Assembly (NCBI RefSeq): GCF_002999335.1
Contig: NW_020312112.1
Coordinates: 25,166 to 89,165, forward strand
From: Cyclospora cayetanensis
Taxonomy: Eukaryota > Apicomplexa > Conoidasida > Eucoccidiorida > Eimeriidae
Direction: 5' to 3'
Length of the DNA stretch: 64,000 nucleotides
Positions 1-11,381 of the stretch are shown one piece after another. Position 1 is the first letter of the stretch. Every line of letters begins with the position of its first letter. The position numbers and the translations under genes were made by a program. A model generated the notes under the pieces. It did not search any database. It was not told where the DNA came from and saw only the letters and a program-made list of their open reading frames with translations.

Positions 1-2
1 GC

Positions 3-836
3 AGCAGCACGACCAGCAGCACCGCAACAGGCCTCACCACGAAATCAGCCGCTGCTGCAGCCACAAAAGCGCATCTTTTCGCTTTGGGAAAGAAAGGCGC
101 AGCAGCAAATGGGGCTTCTGGAGCTGGTCACCCTGGAGGAGGCAGCACTTCCCAAGGAGCTTCTTCTGGAGCAGGCAGCGCTTCTCACGGAGCTTCTTCT
201 GGAGGAGGCAGCACTTCCCACGGAGCTTCTTCTCAAGGAGGCAGCGCTTCCCACGGAGGTTCTTCTGGAGGAGGCACCTCAAGTACCCCAACTCACCAGG
301 GAAGACCTCAACTGTCTCAGTCGCATGGTGCTGCGCATGGTTCAAATGCCAGCGGTTCTGGAGCTCCCAGTAGCCATGGTGCCTCAGGGGCCTCCTCCGG
401 TACCTCTGAAAACCCCCCTCCCCAAGTTGGTAACACTGTCACAGTTACCAGAGACTTTACAGAGCCAGGAAACGGGGGGATTGTTCATCATGTCACGCGC
501 ACAACAACAGTATCCTCGAACGTTTTCGAACCCTATTCACTGATGATGCTGCTCCCACCTATTCTTCGGTGGATAGCACCGAAAAGCCCTCCGGAGGACA
601 CCCAGGTGTCGGAAGACTCGCAACAGCCTCAAGATTTTGAGGAGCAAGAAAAAAAAAGCGGTTTAGAAGGAGTCAGCGAAATGAGCATTCAGCAGCTCCA
701 GGATGTCGAGGTAATACATCAAGAAGAGGAACCTCACCCTCAACGCCAACAAATAAACGGGTTTCTTAGCTGCAAAAGGACTGTGCGACGTGGCAACTCT
801 CTGTCTCACGGGGAAGCATGCGAAGGCTTTTTGTAA
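3..836 (+). CDS. 3' end of a Gly/Ser-repeat protein, function unknown (partial)
   Basis: The reading frame is open from the left edge of the window to a TAA at 834-836, so the true start lies outside. The first part is almost only Gly, Ala, Ser, Thr and His, with an 11-residue unit of the form GASSGxGSxSH repeated about four times. After it comes a less repetitive part with a Thr/Val-rich stretch (NTVTVTRDF), a short hydrophobic segment (SLMMLLPPILRW) and an acidic, Gln/Glu-rich tail. I recognise no domain. The composition resembles the low-complexity surface or secreted proteins common in coccidia, but no signal peptide can be checked because the N-terminus is missing. Introns upstream are possible. 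I am fairly sure it is coding, because the frame stays open through a repeat whose other frames also read through, and because the tail has ordinary amino-acid use. Confidence 0.5.
   Translation, partial: SSTTSSTATGLTTKSAAAAATKAHLFALGKKGAAANGASGAGHPGGGSTSQGASSGAGSASHGASSGGGSTSHGASSQGGSASHGGSSGGGTSSTPTHQGRPQLSQSHGAAHGSNASGSGAPSSHGASGASSGTSENPPPQVGNTVTVTRDFTEPGNGGIVHHVTRTTTVSSNVFEPYSLMMLLPPILRWIAPKSPPEDTQVSEDSQQPQDFEEQEKKSGLEGVSEMSIQQLQDVEVIHQEEEPHPQRQQINGFLSCKRTVRRGNSLSHGEACEGFL
139..272 (+). repeat. 33-bp coding tandem repeat
   Basis: About four imperfect copies of a 33-bp unit lie in frame, each beginning GGAGCTTCTTCT and ending in CAC or CAA. They encode the 11-residue Gly/Ser/His repeat of the partial protein at the left edge. 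Because the unit is a multiple of three, all three forward frames show periodic protein. Confidence 0.8.
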
Positions 837-2166
837 AGCGGACACACAAAAGGATATATTTTCCACTGTCTGCGGGAAGCAGTGCGTGTGCATGCCCCAC
901 ATATGCCCGGCAGATCACGCAGGGCTATAGCTTTATTATCTAATTTTAATACATTGCATACTTGCATATGTGCTGTGGGCATCTTCAAGGTTGCCATATG
1001 CGCATATTCGTATAGAATCCTTTGATATACCACACTAAGCGCAGCTACAGCAAAATATACTTTCTGCCCATGTATAGGTCGTCGCGCTTTCAGACGAGCT
1101 GCAGCTGAATGAGAAGCCTTCACGCTTTTCCTGCGTACTCGCCGCTACAACTGCAGGATCTGAATTCGACTGCCGAACTCTCTTGTGCTGCATGATACAA
1201 TCAGTTAAGCCTAAATTCCGTTGACAGGGCCTTCCCCTTGTTTTACCCACAACGTCCCAACGCCTCTTCCTCTACAGGAGGTGCCGTAAAGCCTTGCTTC
1301 CATGGATGCCAAGCAATCCACGAGTTTCGCGCTTAGCCGTCAACAAACAATGCAGACCAGCCAGAACCACAGCTAAAAAGCCTCAGCGGCACACTACGCT
1401 TCTCCAAGTCCGTAGTGCCTACAGAGCAAGAGAAAACGATGCCCACTAGGCTGCCTACCCCGCTGCTCCTCTAAATGCGTTGTTGCGGCGAGCGTTGCCT
1501 ATTACGCAACAGCATGCGCCCTCAAGGCAGCAGTTTCAAATCTTAGGCGCGAGCGGAACGCTGTGCAGAATCACCAGGAGGCCTCCAATAGAGGCCTAAG
1601 CGTCCTGACGGTTGCCGCAGCAAAGCCTACGTGGCCATCCATGTGGCTTCACTAAGGAGCTCTAAAATGCGCTGCTCCTAGAAATTGTGCTTTGCTGCAT
1701 GCAGTACCTCAGCAGGGATTGGCGGGGGGACTTTTGTGTCGCTCAGGTGCCTGTACAGCTCAGGGCGGTTCGTTGGCTGCAACACAGCAAACAGCAATGC
1801 ACGGCTCTAGCAGTATTCGAGGCAGCGGCGTCAAACACGGAGCCCCTTAGCAGCAAGAGCCGCAAAAGCTTACGTCTAAGACAAGGCCTGCGTTCTCCAG
1901 AGGCGGCACCGCGCGGCTGTCGTCCGCCTCTACTCTGCGCAACTCGTTCATCTGCAGCTCCCCGCTGCACACACGCCAACAGCAGCAGTCGTGGCATCAG
2001 CAGTAAGTACCAAGCTCGCGTGGTGGCACTGCTGCCGCATGCATGCGCCGCCACCAAGAAGAAAGACGCAAACAACGCATTCGCAAAGCGTTCTCCAGGA
2101 AGCGCAGCGCGCCAACAGCCAGACCGCTCTAACGCTAGCCACAGTGGTAACAGCAGCAGGCAGCAC
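837..2166. other. Intergenic, no supported gene
   Basis: Between the left-edge gene and the cyclophilin I see only short unsupported reading frames. The longest, at 1687-2289 (+) and 1743-2228 (-), overlap each other, are rich in Ser, Ala, Arg and Cys, and match nothing I know. The segment may include the 3' untranslated regions of both neighbouring genes. Confidence 0.5.
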
Positions 2167-3630
2167 CTACCAGTCAAAGATCGTGACAGGGCATCGCACC
2201 CACCCAGTCTTGGTGCCTGCAGCTTCAATTCGGCTCAGAGTGTGCTCGCCGTCCTCCAGCTGCCCGAAGACAACGTGCTGCCCGTCTAGCCAATGGCAAG
2301 GTCCAAACGTAATAAAAAATTGGCTGCTTGCACTATGACGGTGTCGCTTGCTCTTAGCCATCGAGAGAAGGCCTACGGCAGTTCGGAAATCAACAGAATT
2401 CATGCGCGATGCACGCTCACGCGGCAGCGAGTGAAGGGCAGCAGCGAAATCCGCCGCTGTCGCGGCGCTGTCGCCTTCGGGAGACACGGAAAGTTTGAAA
2501 CCACGTTGCAACATCCAGCAGAAGAGAGGTGCCCCTTGCGCTCTCAGCTGACTTGCAAGAACGGCAACGGCGTGCGGTGAGCTCCAGCAGCACCACCAGC
2601 AGCTCACCGCGTTTTGAATGCTTGTACAGATACTTTTCATCTCTGAAAAACTGCCCATAGATGCTCTCGCCTCCATAACCGTCTCCCCTGTGGAAATCGC
2701 CTCCTTGGGCCATCTGCAGCAGTACAACCACCAAACCACCCCCCATGCACACCACCACTATTACCAATGCGTAGGAAAACTGAACCATCCGCATGCAAGC
2801 CGAGCACATACACACAAGCACACACATACACACAAGCACACACACACACACAAGCACACACAGACACACATACACACAAGTACACACAGACACACAAGCA
2901 CACACAGACATACACACACACAGACACGCAGGCAAACGAGCGCCACGTCCATATAAGTGGAAGAGAGACACAAAAATCGAAGGAGCAGCAGCAGAAAACC
3001 TACGAAGCCCGGAATGATGCGGTGGAAAGGAGATCCTTTGTACCACCGTGGTCTCATATAGTATCCCAGGCCAGTTTCGCCTAATGCACAAAAACAACAA
3101 AAACAGCGACACCCAAAGAGAGCAAATGCGCAACCGTAGTTGTTGCACCTGGCGCTGCTGCCGCAAACGTATTTAGGCCACTTCTCGCCAGGTGTTCGCA
3201 TTGCCTCAGAGGCAGCTGCTGTCGCTGTTGTTGCTGTGGCTCCTACTGGCATGCACACCTGTGCAGAGACAACGAAAGTTCTCGGCAGTGATCGGAAGCT
3301 GGTCGGCAAAAAGCTGAGCGGTCACGAAACCACAAGTTGAGTTGCGAGACTTTGCGGCAGACGCAGCAGTGAACAGCCTGCAAGAGAATTGCCGGCAGGG
3401 AGGCCAAAAGGAAAGCTCTAGTGCAGCGCAAACAAGTGCAGCAGCAATGGCAGCAGCAGAAGGGTGGACTCTCGATGGCGGGATCCGCAGTTGCACCTTA
3501 CTTGAAAGACTAGTCTTCCTGCATTCTTGCTGCCCACGGAGACGTCAAGATACACCAGAGGATTCGGCAAGCGCACATGGCCGCTCAGGGGGGCCCTAAG
3601 GGCCTGAGAGGCCCCCAGGGGGCCGCCCAT
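2167..3630 (-). CDS. Cyclophilin-type peptidyl-prolyl isomerase, divergent
   Basis: Five exons join with matching phases at GT-AG sites: 3630-3502, 3313-3259, 3080-3004, 2713-2608 and 2372-2167, about 190 residues. Cyclophilins catalyse cis-trans isomerisation of X-Pro bonds. In order the protein shows NPLVYLDVSVG, LFADQLPITAENF, CTGETGLGYY, YKGSPFHRIIPGF with the catalytic Arg, AQGGDF, GGESIYG, SQFFITFGPCHWLDG with the cyclosporin-binding Trp, and HVVFGQ. It is a single catalytic domain with a short N-terminal extension. I start at the ATG at 3630; an in-frame ATG at 3717 would add 29 residues. The usual MANAGPNTNGSQF loop is replaced by a basic MAKSKRHRHSASSQF, so two substrate-pocket positions (CypA Asn102 and Ala103) are changed and activity may be reduced. 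A possible donor (GTAGGT) sits over the stop at 2167-2169, so another 3' exon cannot be excluded. Confidence 0.88.
2807..2926. repeat. (AC)n microsatellite in a cyclophilin intron
   Basis: About 120 bp of interrupted CACACA with AAGCACAC and AGACACAC variants, lying wholly inside the third intron of the cyclophilin gene (3003-2714). The long His/Thr and Cys/Val reading frames seen here on both strands are products of the repeat, not proteins. Confidence 0.9.
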
Positions 3631-4184
3631 GTGGCCCTTGATGTTTGACAATCCGCTGGCACCAGACACGCTGCTCAAACACAGTGCATGCCTTCTGGCG
3701 GCAACGGGGACTAGCACCGCTATTCAACACCAAGCCACAAAGAATCCAAGACGCATGCCAGGAATCAGCGCGAATCACTACCCAGCAAGCGCCGAGAGCT
3801 CGACGGATTCCAGTGACTTCCCCAGGCTCAAACAGTGACGCTGGCTACAAGGGTGGCAGGCAGGTACGTAGGAAGTAACGGCCCCGACGAGGAGCTTCTG
3901 ACAGGAAAAAACAGGCGCGCAGTACATTTCAAGAGCGGTGTTTCAATGCAAGGAGGTCAGTTTTATGTATATTAATTTCCTGTTAACTCCTCAGGCGCGG
4001 GCAGCAGCTGCATGCAGCATGCGCCGCAGTCCCAGTAGCCGCACGAGCGAGCACCATGAGAGGGGCCACTCAGCACATGGTGAAACAGCGACAGCAGGCG
4101 TTCTACTAGTGGGTTTGTTGGTGCAGTTGCTGCTTCCCCACGCTATCCCTTGTCTGTTTTTTGCTCTTCTTCTTTGTTTGCACG

Positions 4185-5995
4185 ATGGCACCCAAGGATA
4201 GAGGTAGGCTTCGCCCCCCGCAGCCTCCCCACGCCACAGCAGAAGCGAGAATAACGTGTGTGGCACCTCGAGAGGTTGGGTTGTTTCATCCTCGCAGTCC
4301 TGTGACTTTCTCTCCTGTTTGAAATAGCGTAAACTAGGGGGGCACTTGTAGCTGCCATGCTGTGAATAAGGCGCTTGCTGCCGCTAGAGACCCTCCCCGC
4401 AGCACGTCATGCAGCGTCCTCCGCAGCAGCGAATGGCGTTTCTCTTCTCGTTTGAAGGCGCTTGCTCCTTTTTGTTATTACTGGCCTATGTACAATACGT
4501 ATGGCTGCTCTCGTCGCAAGGTTCTTGTGCCGCCTGGTGATGAGTCCGCGCCGAGAGATGGCGCGTGTTCAGATTCGCGCAGCGGCGACAGCACGCAGAG
4601 TTTCTAAGGGCGCCGCATGGTGGGGTTGTTGTGTTGTGCGTTGACGCAGGAGCCGTAGCCAAGGGGAAGAAGGGTGGGGCGGATAAAGTGAGAAAGGCTC
4701 AGGCGGTTTCCAAGGGACTGAAGAAGCCCAATAGATCATCAGCAGCCAAGGCGAGGTACAGCGTGCGATTTCATCGGTAAGTGGTCAACAAGAATTTGCC
4801 AAAGGGAACCTGCAGTTTGGTCTTTGAGTTGGATTCTACAGGGGCCATAGGGCAAGCCTCACAAGCAAGCATGCACCGCAGGCGATAGGGGAGTGCGCCA
4901 GCTGGGTGTGTATGTACATGTGTGAATGCACATGCAAGTTCACAGGCGCGAGTTGCCCATCCGTTGGTTCTATATATATAACACAAACAATCCAGACTTC
5001 GAGTGCAATTTAGCAGCTCGAGCGGTTTGGTATTACAGCATGGGAAAGGAAGCAAGATTTTTCTAGGTTTCCTCACATTGCGATGTTGGCCTTTGACGCT
5101 GGATCTCTCAATCTGTCGCTACACAGCCACTCAACAATTTCGCTCATTCTCGCCTTCTTTTTTGTTGAACTTCAGGCCCCAGACCCTGAAGAAGCAGCGC
5201 CAACCAAAGGCTCCCCGGCTCTCTCGGTTGTGGACTGCTAACCCCGTTCCCGCTTTGCAGCGAAATGACAAGTACCGTGTGCTTCAGCAGCCGCTGATGA
5301 CGGAAAGTGCGATAAAGAAGATCGAGGAAACAAACACTTTGGTCTTCCTGTGCGATCCTAGAGCTTCCAAGAGAGGCATCCGGGAGGCCGTGAAGGAGAC
5401 CTACGGTGTTGCTGCCCAGAAGATTAACACACTCATTAGGCAAGTGCAATTTGTGGAGGCATGCATGTGGAGGCAAGCAACGGGCGTGTGCTGTATGTTT
5501 GTACACATGCATAGATAGTTTAAGGGAAGATATCCGCCAGATGGAAACTCGTAAAAGTTGGTTCCTTGTGCATCGTGTATGCGTCTTTTGCGACCTCTTT
5601 TTCACCTCGTGTTCGGATGGCTGCCTGTCATTGCGTGCTGCTGTCTTCTCTCACCTGCTTCTGTGACTGGGGGTAGGCGATGCAGCAGTTTACGCGATAA
5701 CAAGAGGGAGAGTTCATTAGCGGGAAGAAACTGGTCCTTTGCGTTGCAGGGCCTTTACGCTTTTCTTTCTGCCAGTCGGCTCTCAGACACTCCTCAGCCC
5801 CTTTTTTGGTGCACAATTTTGTGTATGCAAGGGCATTAAGGAGGCGAGCAGGATTGAGCCTCCATTGTGGTCGGCATGTGTGCAATCGTCGCTGTTTTTT
5901 GTTACTGCAGGATGGACGGAAAGAAGAAGGCCTACGTCCGCCTTACTGCTGAGTTCGACGCCCTCGATGTTGCAAACAAGATCGGCATCATCTAA
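4185..5995 (+). CDS. RPL23A: 60S ribosomal protein uL23 (L23a)
   Basis: Four exons: 4185-4203, 4650-4776, 5176-5439 and 5911-5995, giving 164 residues against about 156 in other eukaryotes. uL23 binds 25S/28S rRNA at the polypeptide exit tunnel. Exon 1 encodes only MAPKDR plus one base. Exon 2 gives a Lys-rich N-terminal extension ending in SVRFH. Exon 3 carries the core ([34 protein letters not shown]). Exon 4 gives [10 protein letters not shown] and the ending [11 protein letters not shown]. Phases agree at all junctions. The exon 3/4 junction only keeps frame if the donor is the GC dinucleotide at 5440-5441 (AG/GCAAGT), that is, a GC-AG intron. Exon 3 also contains about 12 extra residues ([12 protein letters not shown]) before RNDKY that other L23a proteins lack. 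The pyrimidine-rich leader before the ATG suits a ribosomal protein gene. Confidence 0.93.
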
Positions 5996-7444
5996 ACAAC
6001 TTGACTGTGATCTGAGCAGTAGAAACTCTTGAAGTGACATACTTCAACGACTTACACGCATACTACCTTATCTACTGCAGCAGTAGAAGCAGTACCTGCT
6101 GATGCAGCTGATGCCGTAGCACGTGTAACAAGGCCTAGCAGCATACTGTGGGCCGCAGGTGTGCAGAACTGCATGCGGCTGCAGCAGCCATTTACTTGGA
6201 CTTGCTGCCTAGACTTTGGTTGGAAAGGTTGTGCTGTATGTGCCGCATTTGACATTTCGCTCGTTAGATGTAGAACAAGAGATAGCAATGGGTGCGAGCG
6301 GCAACAATCCTAGGGGAAGCAGAGAGGGAATGGTGAATTCGCCATCATGTTTCAATCTTCCATTAATGGCAACGAAATTAGATCACTCTTCGGATGTAAT
6401 GCAACATATGGGTATCGTAAATGTGCAGCAAGTACTAATAAGTAGCTCAATGTAGCGTCGGCAAGGAACGACGAGAATGCTGAGTATCAATGCACTAGCC
6501 TTTCTTGCTGACTCCCCAGCCCGATTGAGGGGAACGCGCGGCACTGTATGTGCACGCACAAAACCAGAACACCCGTATTTCCCCGAAGGCTCCGAGGATG
6601 TGCGTGGGTGCGCAAGTCACCGTTCGTTTGGGGCTGCATGCGCTTGCCAAAGACAATGTCTTGGGGTGTTTATCATTCACTGATTTCATATATTCCTTTT
6701 GAGTCAGTCGGCGCATGTCCAAATGGTTCCCGCATCTCGAAGCCACAATAGTCTCTCTGGGGCATGCAAGACTGGGTGGAGACAGCATGTCTAGCTGTTC
6801 CTCTGTGTCTGACCCTTTCTATGCCTTTCCCCCGTTGTATTTCTAAGTAACACACAGGACGGAGGAAACGAGCAACTATTGGACATTTAGAAGAGGCGAA
6901 GCCGCACTGCTGCTGCGGCTCAGCGTCATTTCTGGCAGCTTCTGCATCGTCTGACTCGCACACAACGCGTCACCTCTGGAGGGCGCTCGAGTCGGCGTCA
7001 ATGCAGCAGCTCTAAATGTTGCAGCGGCAGCTTAGATACAGAACAATATCAGGAAATTGGTTGCCGGCAAGCGAGGGCTTCAATATTTAGACCGTTTCCT
7101 GACCCCAGGAACGCCTGCAGAAAGGCTTGAAGTAGGAGCCGCTATAACGGCATCAGGCAGAGCAGGAGCAGCAACTGCCCTCCACCTAATAGCAGAGATA
7201 AAAGCGGTCGTCTTGATGGAGAGAAGATGATGTCAAACAATTCAGACGATCCCTTTTATGCGGCCCGCGAGTAAGACTGCAGCAGCAGCACCACAGGAAA
7301 ACACTGCTGTCTTGCTTGCTCGTTCGTCATGGGGAGAAAAGGCCAACAAGAAAAGGCGACATGACGACTCTCCTGTCATCTCCTTAGTAGAGACGCTGCG
7401 TATGTGTGTGTGTGCTGCTGCTGTTGAATCTCAGGGAGGTAGAA
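5996..7444. other. Intergenic, no supported gene
   Basis: This is the 3' flank of RPL23A and the 5' flank of the SNARE gene. Short reading frames at 6477-6963 on both strands are unsupported. No RNA gene or repeat is recognised. Confidence 0.5.
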
Positions 7445-9396
7445 ATGAACTTTGCCGAACTGCAGAGATTACACCGGGAGTGGAAACAGCAAATTCAAGT
7501 GCGAGGCCACCCATCGAAGTGTCTGAGGTACGAGAATGTCTCGAACGCTTAGCTTCCCACTTCTGTATGTGCACCTGTGTCACCAGTTGCTGCTTCTGCC
7601 TACCTCTGCTCGTGTGAACGCTCTTGTGCCTTACCCTGTGGCTGCCTCCGACTCTCCGTTGTTCTCTCAACGGCGTCTACGTGTTTCCTTTCTACTGGTG
7701 TTCAGCGCATCTCTGAAGCTCTGTGTAGACGTCAAAAGCCTCCTCCTGATGCTTGTGCGGCAGTTTGTGTGACCTGCTCCACCTCCGCTGCTAGCCGCTC
7801 CTGCCTGCCTTCCTCTCCACCTTAATTTCCCAATTTTCCTTGCATATCACCGCTGTTTCCCCCAACGCGCTAACAGAAAAAATTCAAGACTACACATAGT
7901 GGCAGGTACACGTTTGTTTGCGCACTCACGCCTGTCCGGGCATCTGTTTCTTGTTATTCCTTGCTTCGTGGGGAGCCATACACCTGCTGTGCGTTGTTGC
8001 TTTTGCTGCAGTTTGAAAGGCACAATTGATTCCTCGGCTGACGCGCTGGCTGCGGATCTCCGGGCGCTCGACAAGGCAGTTGCGGTTGCCTCCAGACACC
8101 AGCAGCGTCTCGGGCTTCACGATACCGAAATCGAGAAAAGAAAAGCCTTTGTGCAGCAACAACAGAAGCAGCTCAACGATCTCAAAGCAGATATCAAGGT
8201 CGCAGTGGTCATACTTCCGGCTCCCTAAGCCTCAGCAACCCCTGAACTCCGCAGTAGCAATTCTGCAACTCGCAATCCGTGGAGGCGTGTGCTGACGAAG
8301 TTGTATGCTGTTCTGTGTATGAGCTGGATGGCGCTACTGTGTGTATCTATCTGCCTTGCGCGTTCATTCAGGCTGCGGGGGCCCCTCATCAATGGATGTC
8401 TGAAGCCTCCAGTTCTAGCAACGAGTTTTGGGGGGGCGCCGAGCAGAAGCAACAAGTAGGAGCAGCAGTGCTCCGTAGTATCAATGTACCCAACACTAGC
8501 TCGATGCGGCACAAGCACTTGCCAGAAAGAGGCGTGATTAGGCCTTATGTGGCTTTTGCGTAGACATGGGGGAACCTTGGCTTCTGAGGTGTCAGCGTCT
8601 TCCCTTTAGTGCTGTCCTACCCACACGCCAGTTAGCCACCCTGAACGCCCTTGTTCTACTCTTTCGTGCTGTGTTCAGACACTAGTGCAGCAGCAAGATG
8701 AACAACTGGATGAGTTGGCACATGCGGCATCGCGCCTTCATGAGACAGCTCTCACAATCAACCAGGAACTGGAAACGCAGCAGAGAATGCTAACAGACTT
8801 GGATGACACACTTGAACGGCAAGGTATCTCTTGCCGCACAGGCCTTAATATTTCATTGCTGCTGCATCAGGCTCCGCCGATGCCGCAATTGAATTTCTTT
8901 TAGAGGAGCTTATAATAGAGGAATTCATCACCAACAGCTTGATCCGTGGCATGCAGGTGCCGTTGAGGCTGCTGCCATTGATGCTGCAGATCCTGAGTGG
9001 CAGCTCGCGGGAAACAGAGGAAGCAAGCAGGAGTTCAAGCGTGTGGCGGTTTAACGCGCTGCTTTATGTGTGCTTGTGTGTTGCTGCAGCGAGCGAAATG
9101 AATTTCGTCATGAGGAGCTTAGCGAGGGTCGTACGGAGCTCCGGTAGGCGCACGGCTACTGTTGCACACGATGTATCGTTTGCCAACTTCGGAATCGCAC
9201 CTATCTGCCTGTGTTTCGCTCTTCACAAATGCGCAAATACTTGGGGTTTGGGAGGGCTGGAAGATTCCTGCACTGCCAGCACAAGCTGTGTGTGTAGTGC
9301 GCTGTTTCGGTGTATGCAGACATGCGGCAGCTATGGACCATTGTTTGGTTGTTCTGTATCGCCCTTGGTCTTTTTGTGCTACTGATTATTTCATAG
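7445..9396 (+). CDS. Tail-anchored syntaxin-6-like (Qc) SNARE
   Basis: Five exons with matching phases: 7445-7527, 8012-8198, 8679-8823, 9090-9143 and 9320-9396, giving 181 residues. Syntaxin-6-type SNAREs act in fusion of vesicles with the trans-Golgi and endosomes. The N-terminal part (ALAADLRALDKAVAVA, then EIEKRKAFVQQQQKQL) matches the helical bundle of syntaxin 6, including the RKAF motif. Exon 3 carries the SNARE helix, QQDEQLDELAHAASRL through INQELETQQRMLTDLDD, with Gln at the central zero layer. Exon 4 continues it as NFVMRSLARVVRSSG. Exon 5 gives a hydrophobic C-terminal anchor (LWTIVWLFCIALGLFVLL) and only two or three residues after it, as expected for a tail-anchored protein. The exon 2 donor (AAG/GTCGCA) is weak but keeps frame. 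The assignment to the syntaxin 6/10 group rather than syntaxin 8 rests on the N-terminal similarity. Confidence 0.88.
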
Positions 9397-9711
9397 CTTG
9401 GCTTTTAGCTAGCTGGATGCACACACATGCAGTGGAGAGGTAAGAGGAGGAGCAGCTGGCAAAGCTCGTTCGAAACGATGCGCGGGCGTCCTTGCATTTG
9501 TCTTTGGAGATTGCATCTCCGACGAAAACTGTTGCAGCAAATATTCTGAGTCTTCAAACGCGCGACACAGCTGCGGCTGCAGCGAGGCTTAGCTGCTGAA
9601 TCAGAGAGTTCAGAGTGCCGGATCCAGAGAATACGGCTAAGCACACGGGTGCTCGTACAGGAGCCCCCTACTAGAAGCTCCTGCGCTGTATAGAGCCAAG
9701 CAGCCCTCGTG

Positions 9712-11337
9712 CTACAACGCTGCGCCCTCTGGTGTGGGGAGGCCCCCAGGGGCCCACGAGGGCCCCTCGGCGCCACTGACTCCGGGAGGGCCCCGGGGGC
9801 CCCTGAGGCTTTCTTTACTACAGCGCTGATCTGTTCCTGGAATAGACCGACTGGGTCTGGCGACCATTGTCGGTAGCTCCAGTGTGCTGCTGCTGCTGCT
9901 GCTGTCTGCCCGCAAGGCATCCGGCTTGCAGCTCGCTGCAGCGTTGCGTGGGCAGCCACTAGTTGCACCTTTACTGCTGCGGCAGCTGTCGCTCTCGGGC
10001 TTCCCGTCTTTGGAGCTCCCTGTGGCTGCTCCTGGTGCGCTGGTGGTGGCTTTCTCTTGTAGGAGGGCCCCTGCCATGAATCCTAAGGCTGCACAAAGCC
10101 CCCTAAAGGCCTTGCGGCGGGATGAAGCGGCGGCAGAAACCGCATGGCGCGTTGCCGCGGCTTGTTCGGGAACTGCCGCTGGTATTCTGTTGCAGCGAGC
10201 TTGAGTCTCTGCAGCTGGGGGTGTGCGGCGAGATTTGCTGGGCTTTTTTCGGTGTCTGCCTCCCGCTCTCTCGCCGCAAGTTGCAGCGGCAGCTGCTGAA
10301 TTGGCAGCAGGCGCTGCGGGGTTCCGACGAGGATTCTCGATGAAGTGTCGTCGCTGATGATGATAATGATGCCCAGAAGACCCCGTGGGGCCCTTGCGTT
10401 GCTGCTGTTTATGCTTGTGCTCTGGCTGCTCCGAGCGCTTCTCGCGCGCCTCTCCTCCTCCAAGGGTTTGCGCTGAGTTAGCCACCTGATGCTGCGAGCG
10501 CTGCAGCTGCGGCAGTGGGCCGCTTTGCCTTGCGCTCTCTCTGCTGAACTGCAGCTGCTGCTGCCAAAGGGGGGGCCCTGCCCTGTCCCCGTAGAGCTGC
10601 ACAGCGGCGGCATGCAGCTGCTGGAGCTCTTCAGGAGCAATGACAGGCAGCCGTGCGAGAACGACCTCCGTGGAGGAGGCGTACGCGCAGCAGCAGCAGC
10701 AGCTTTCACACACCTGAATATCCGGAGGAGCTCCCATATGCGGAGCAGCGGCAGCACCAACTGCTGCCGAAGTCGTGAAAGCTCTGCAGCCACATCGGCT
10801 GCTGCTGCAGAGGAGGGCCCCACAGGGCTGCAAAGCGGCTGGGCTTTTCTCCGAAGCCGCAATGTGGAGGGTTGGCAGCAACACGGAGCCTTGCTGCAGG
10901 TCGAATGCTAGCTGCAATAGCAACACTGCATTGTCTAAATGATACCTCGTAGAGCTGCCTGCCTCTGCCGCGGCTATGGCTGCTTTGGCTGCCGCCTTCA
11001 GGCGTGAAGAATACGAACTAGGCGCCAGGGAGAGGGGCATGGGCAGGCTGAGCGGAACCTGCTGCCACCCCCCCAAGGCTGACTGCAAACTCTCCCTAAC
11101 CTTGAGCGGTACGAGGCTTGTGCCGCCGAAGGGCGTCGCTGCAGCTCCTGCAGATAGTGCTGCAGCTGATCTTCGTCGAACCTTGTTTTTTGGTCTACCT
11201 ATAAGAGAAAGGAGGCAGCCGGCTTGCTGCCCTGGCGCTCTAGAAGGGACGGGCGAAGTCTTCCTTTCTCGCGCTGGTGCTGCCTCCGCATGCGTTCCAT
11301 CAACTGACAAGGGGGGCCCTTCGGGAGGCCCCTGGGG

Positions 11338-11381
<44 letters not shown>

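Noticed and set aside
2150..2172. Extension of the cyclophilin gene past its stop through a GTAGGT donor
   Set aside because: No downstream exon with cyclophilin-like sequence was found and the domain is already nearly complete.
2618..3017. Long His/Thr and Cys/Val frames on both strands
   Set aside because: They are translations of the (AC)n microsatellite inside a cyclophilin intron.
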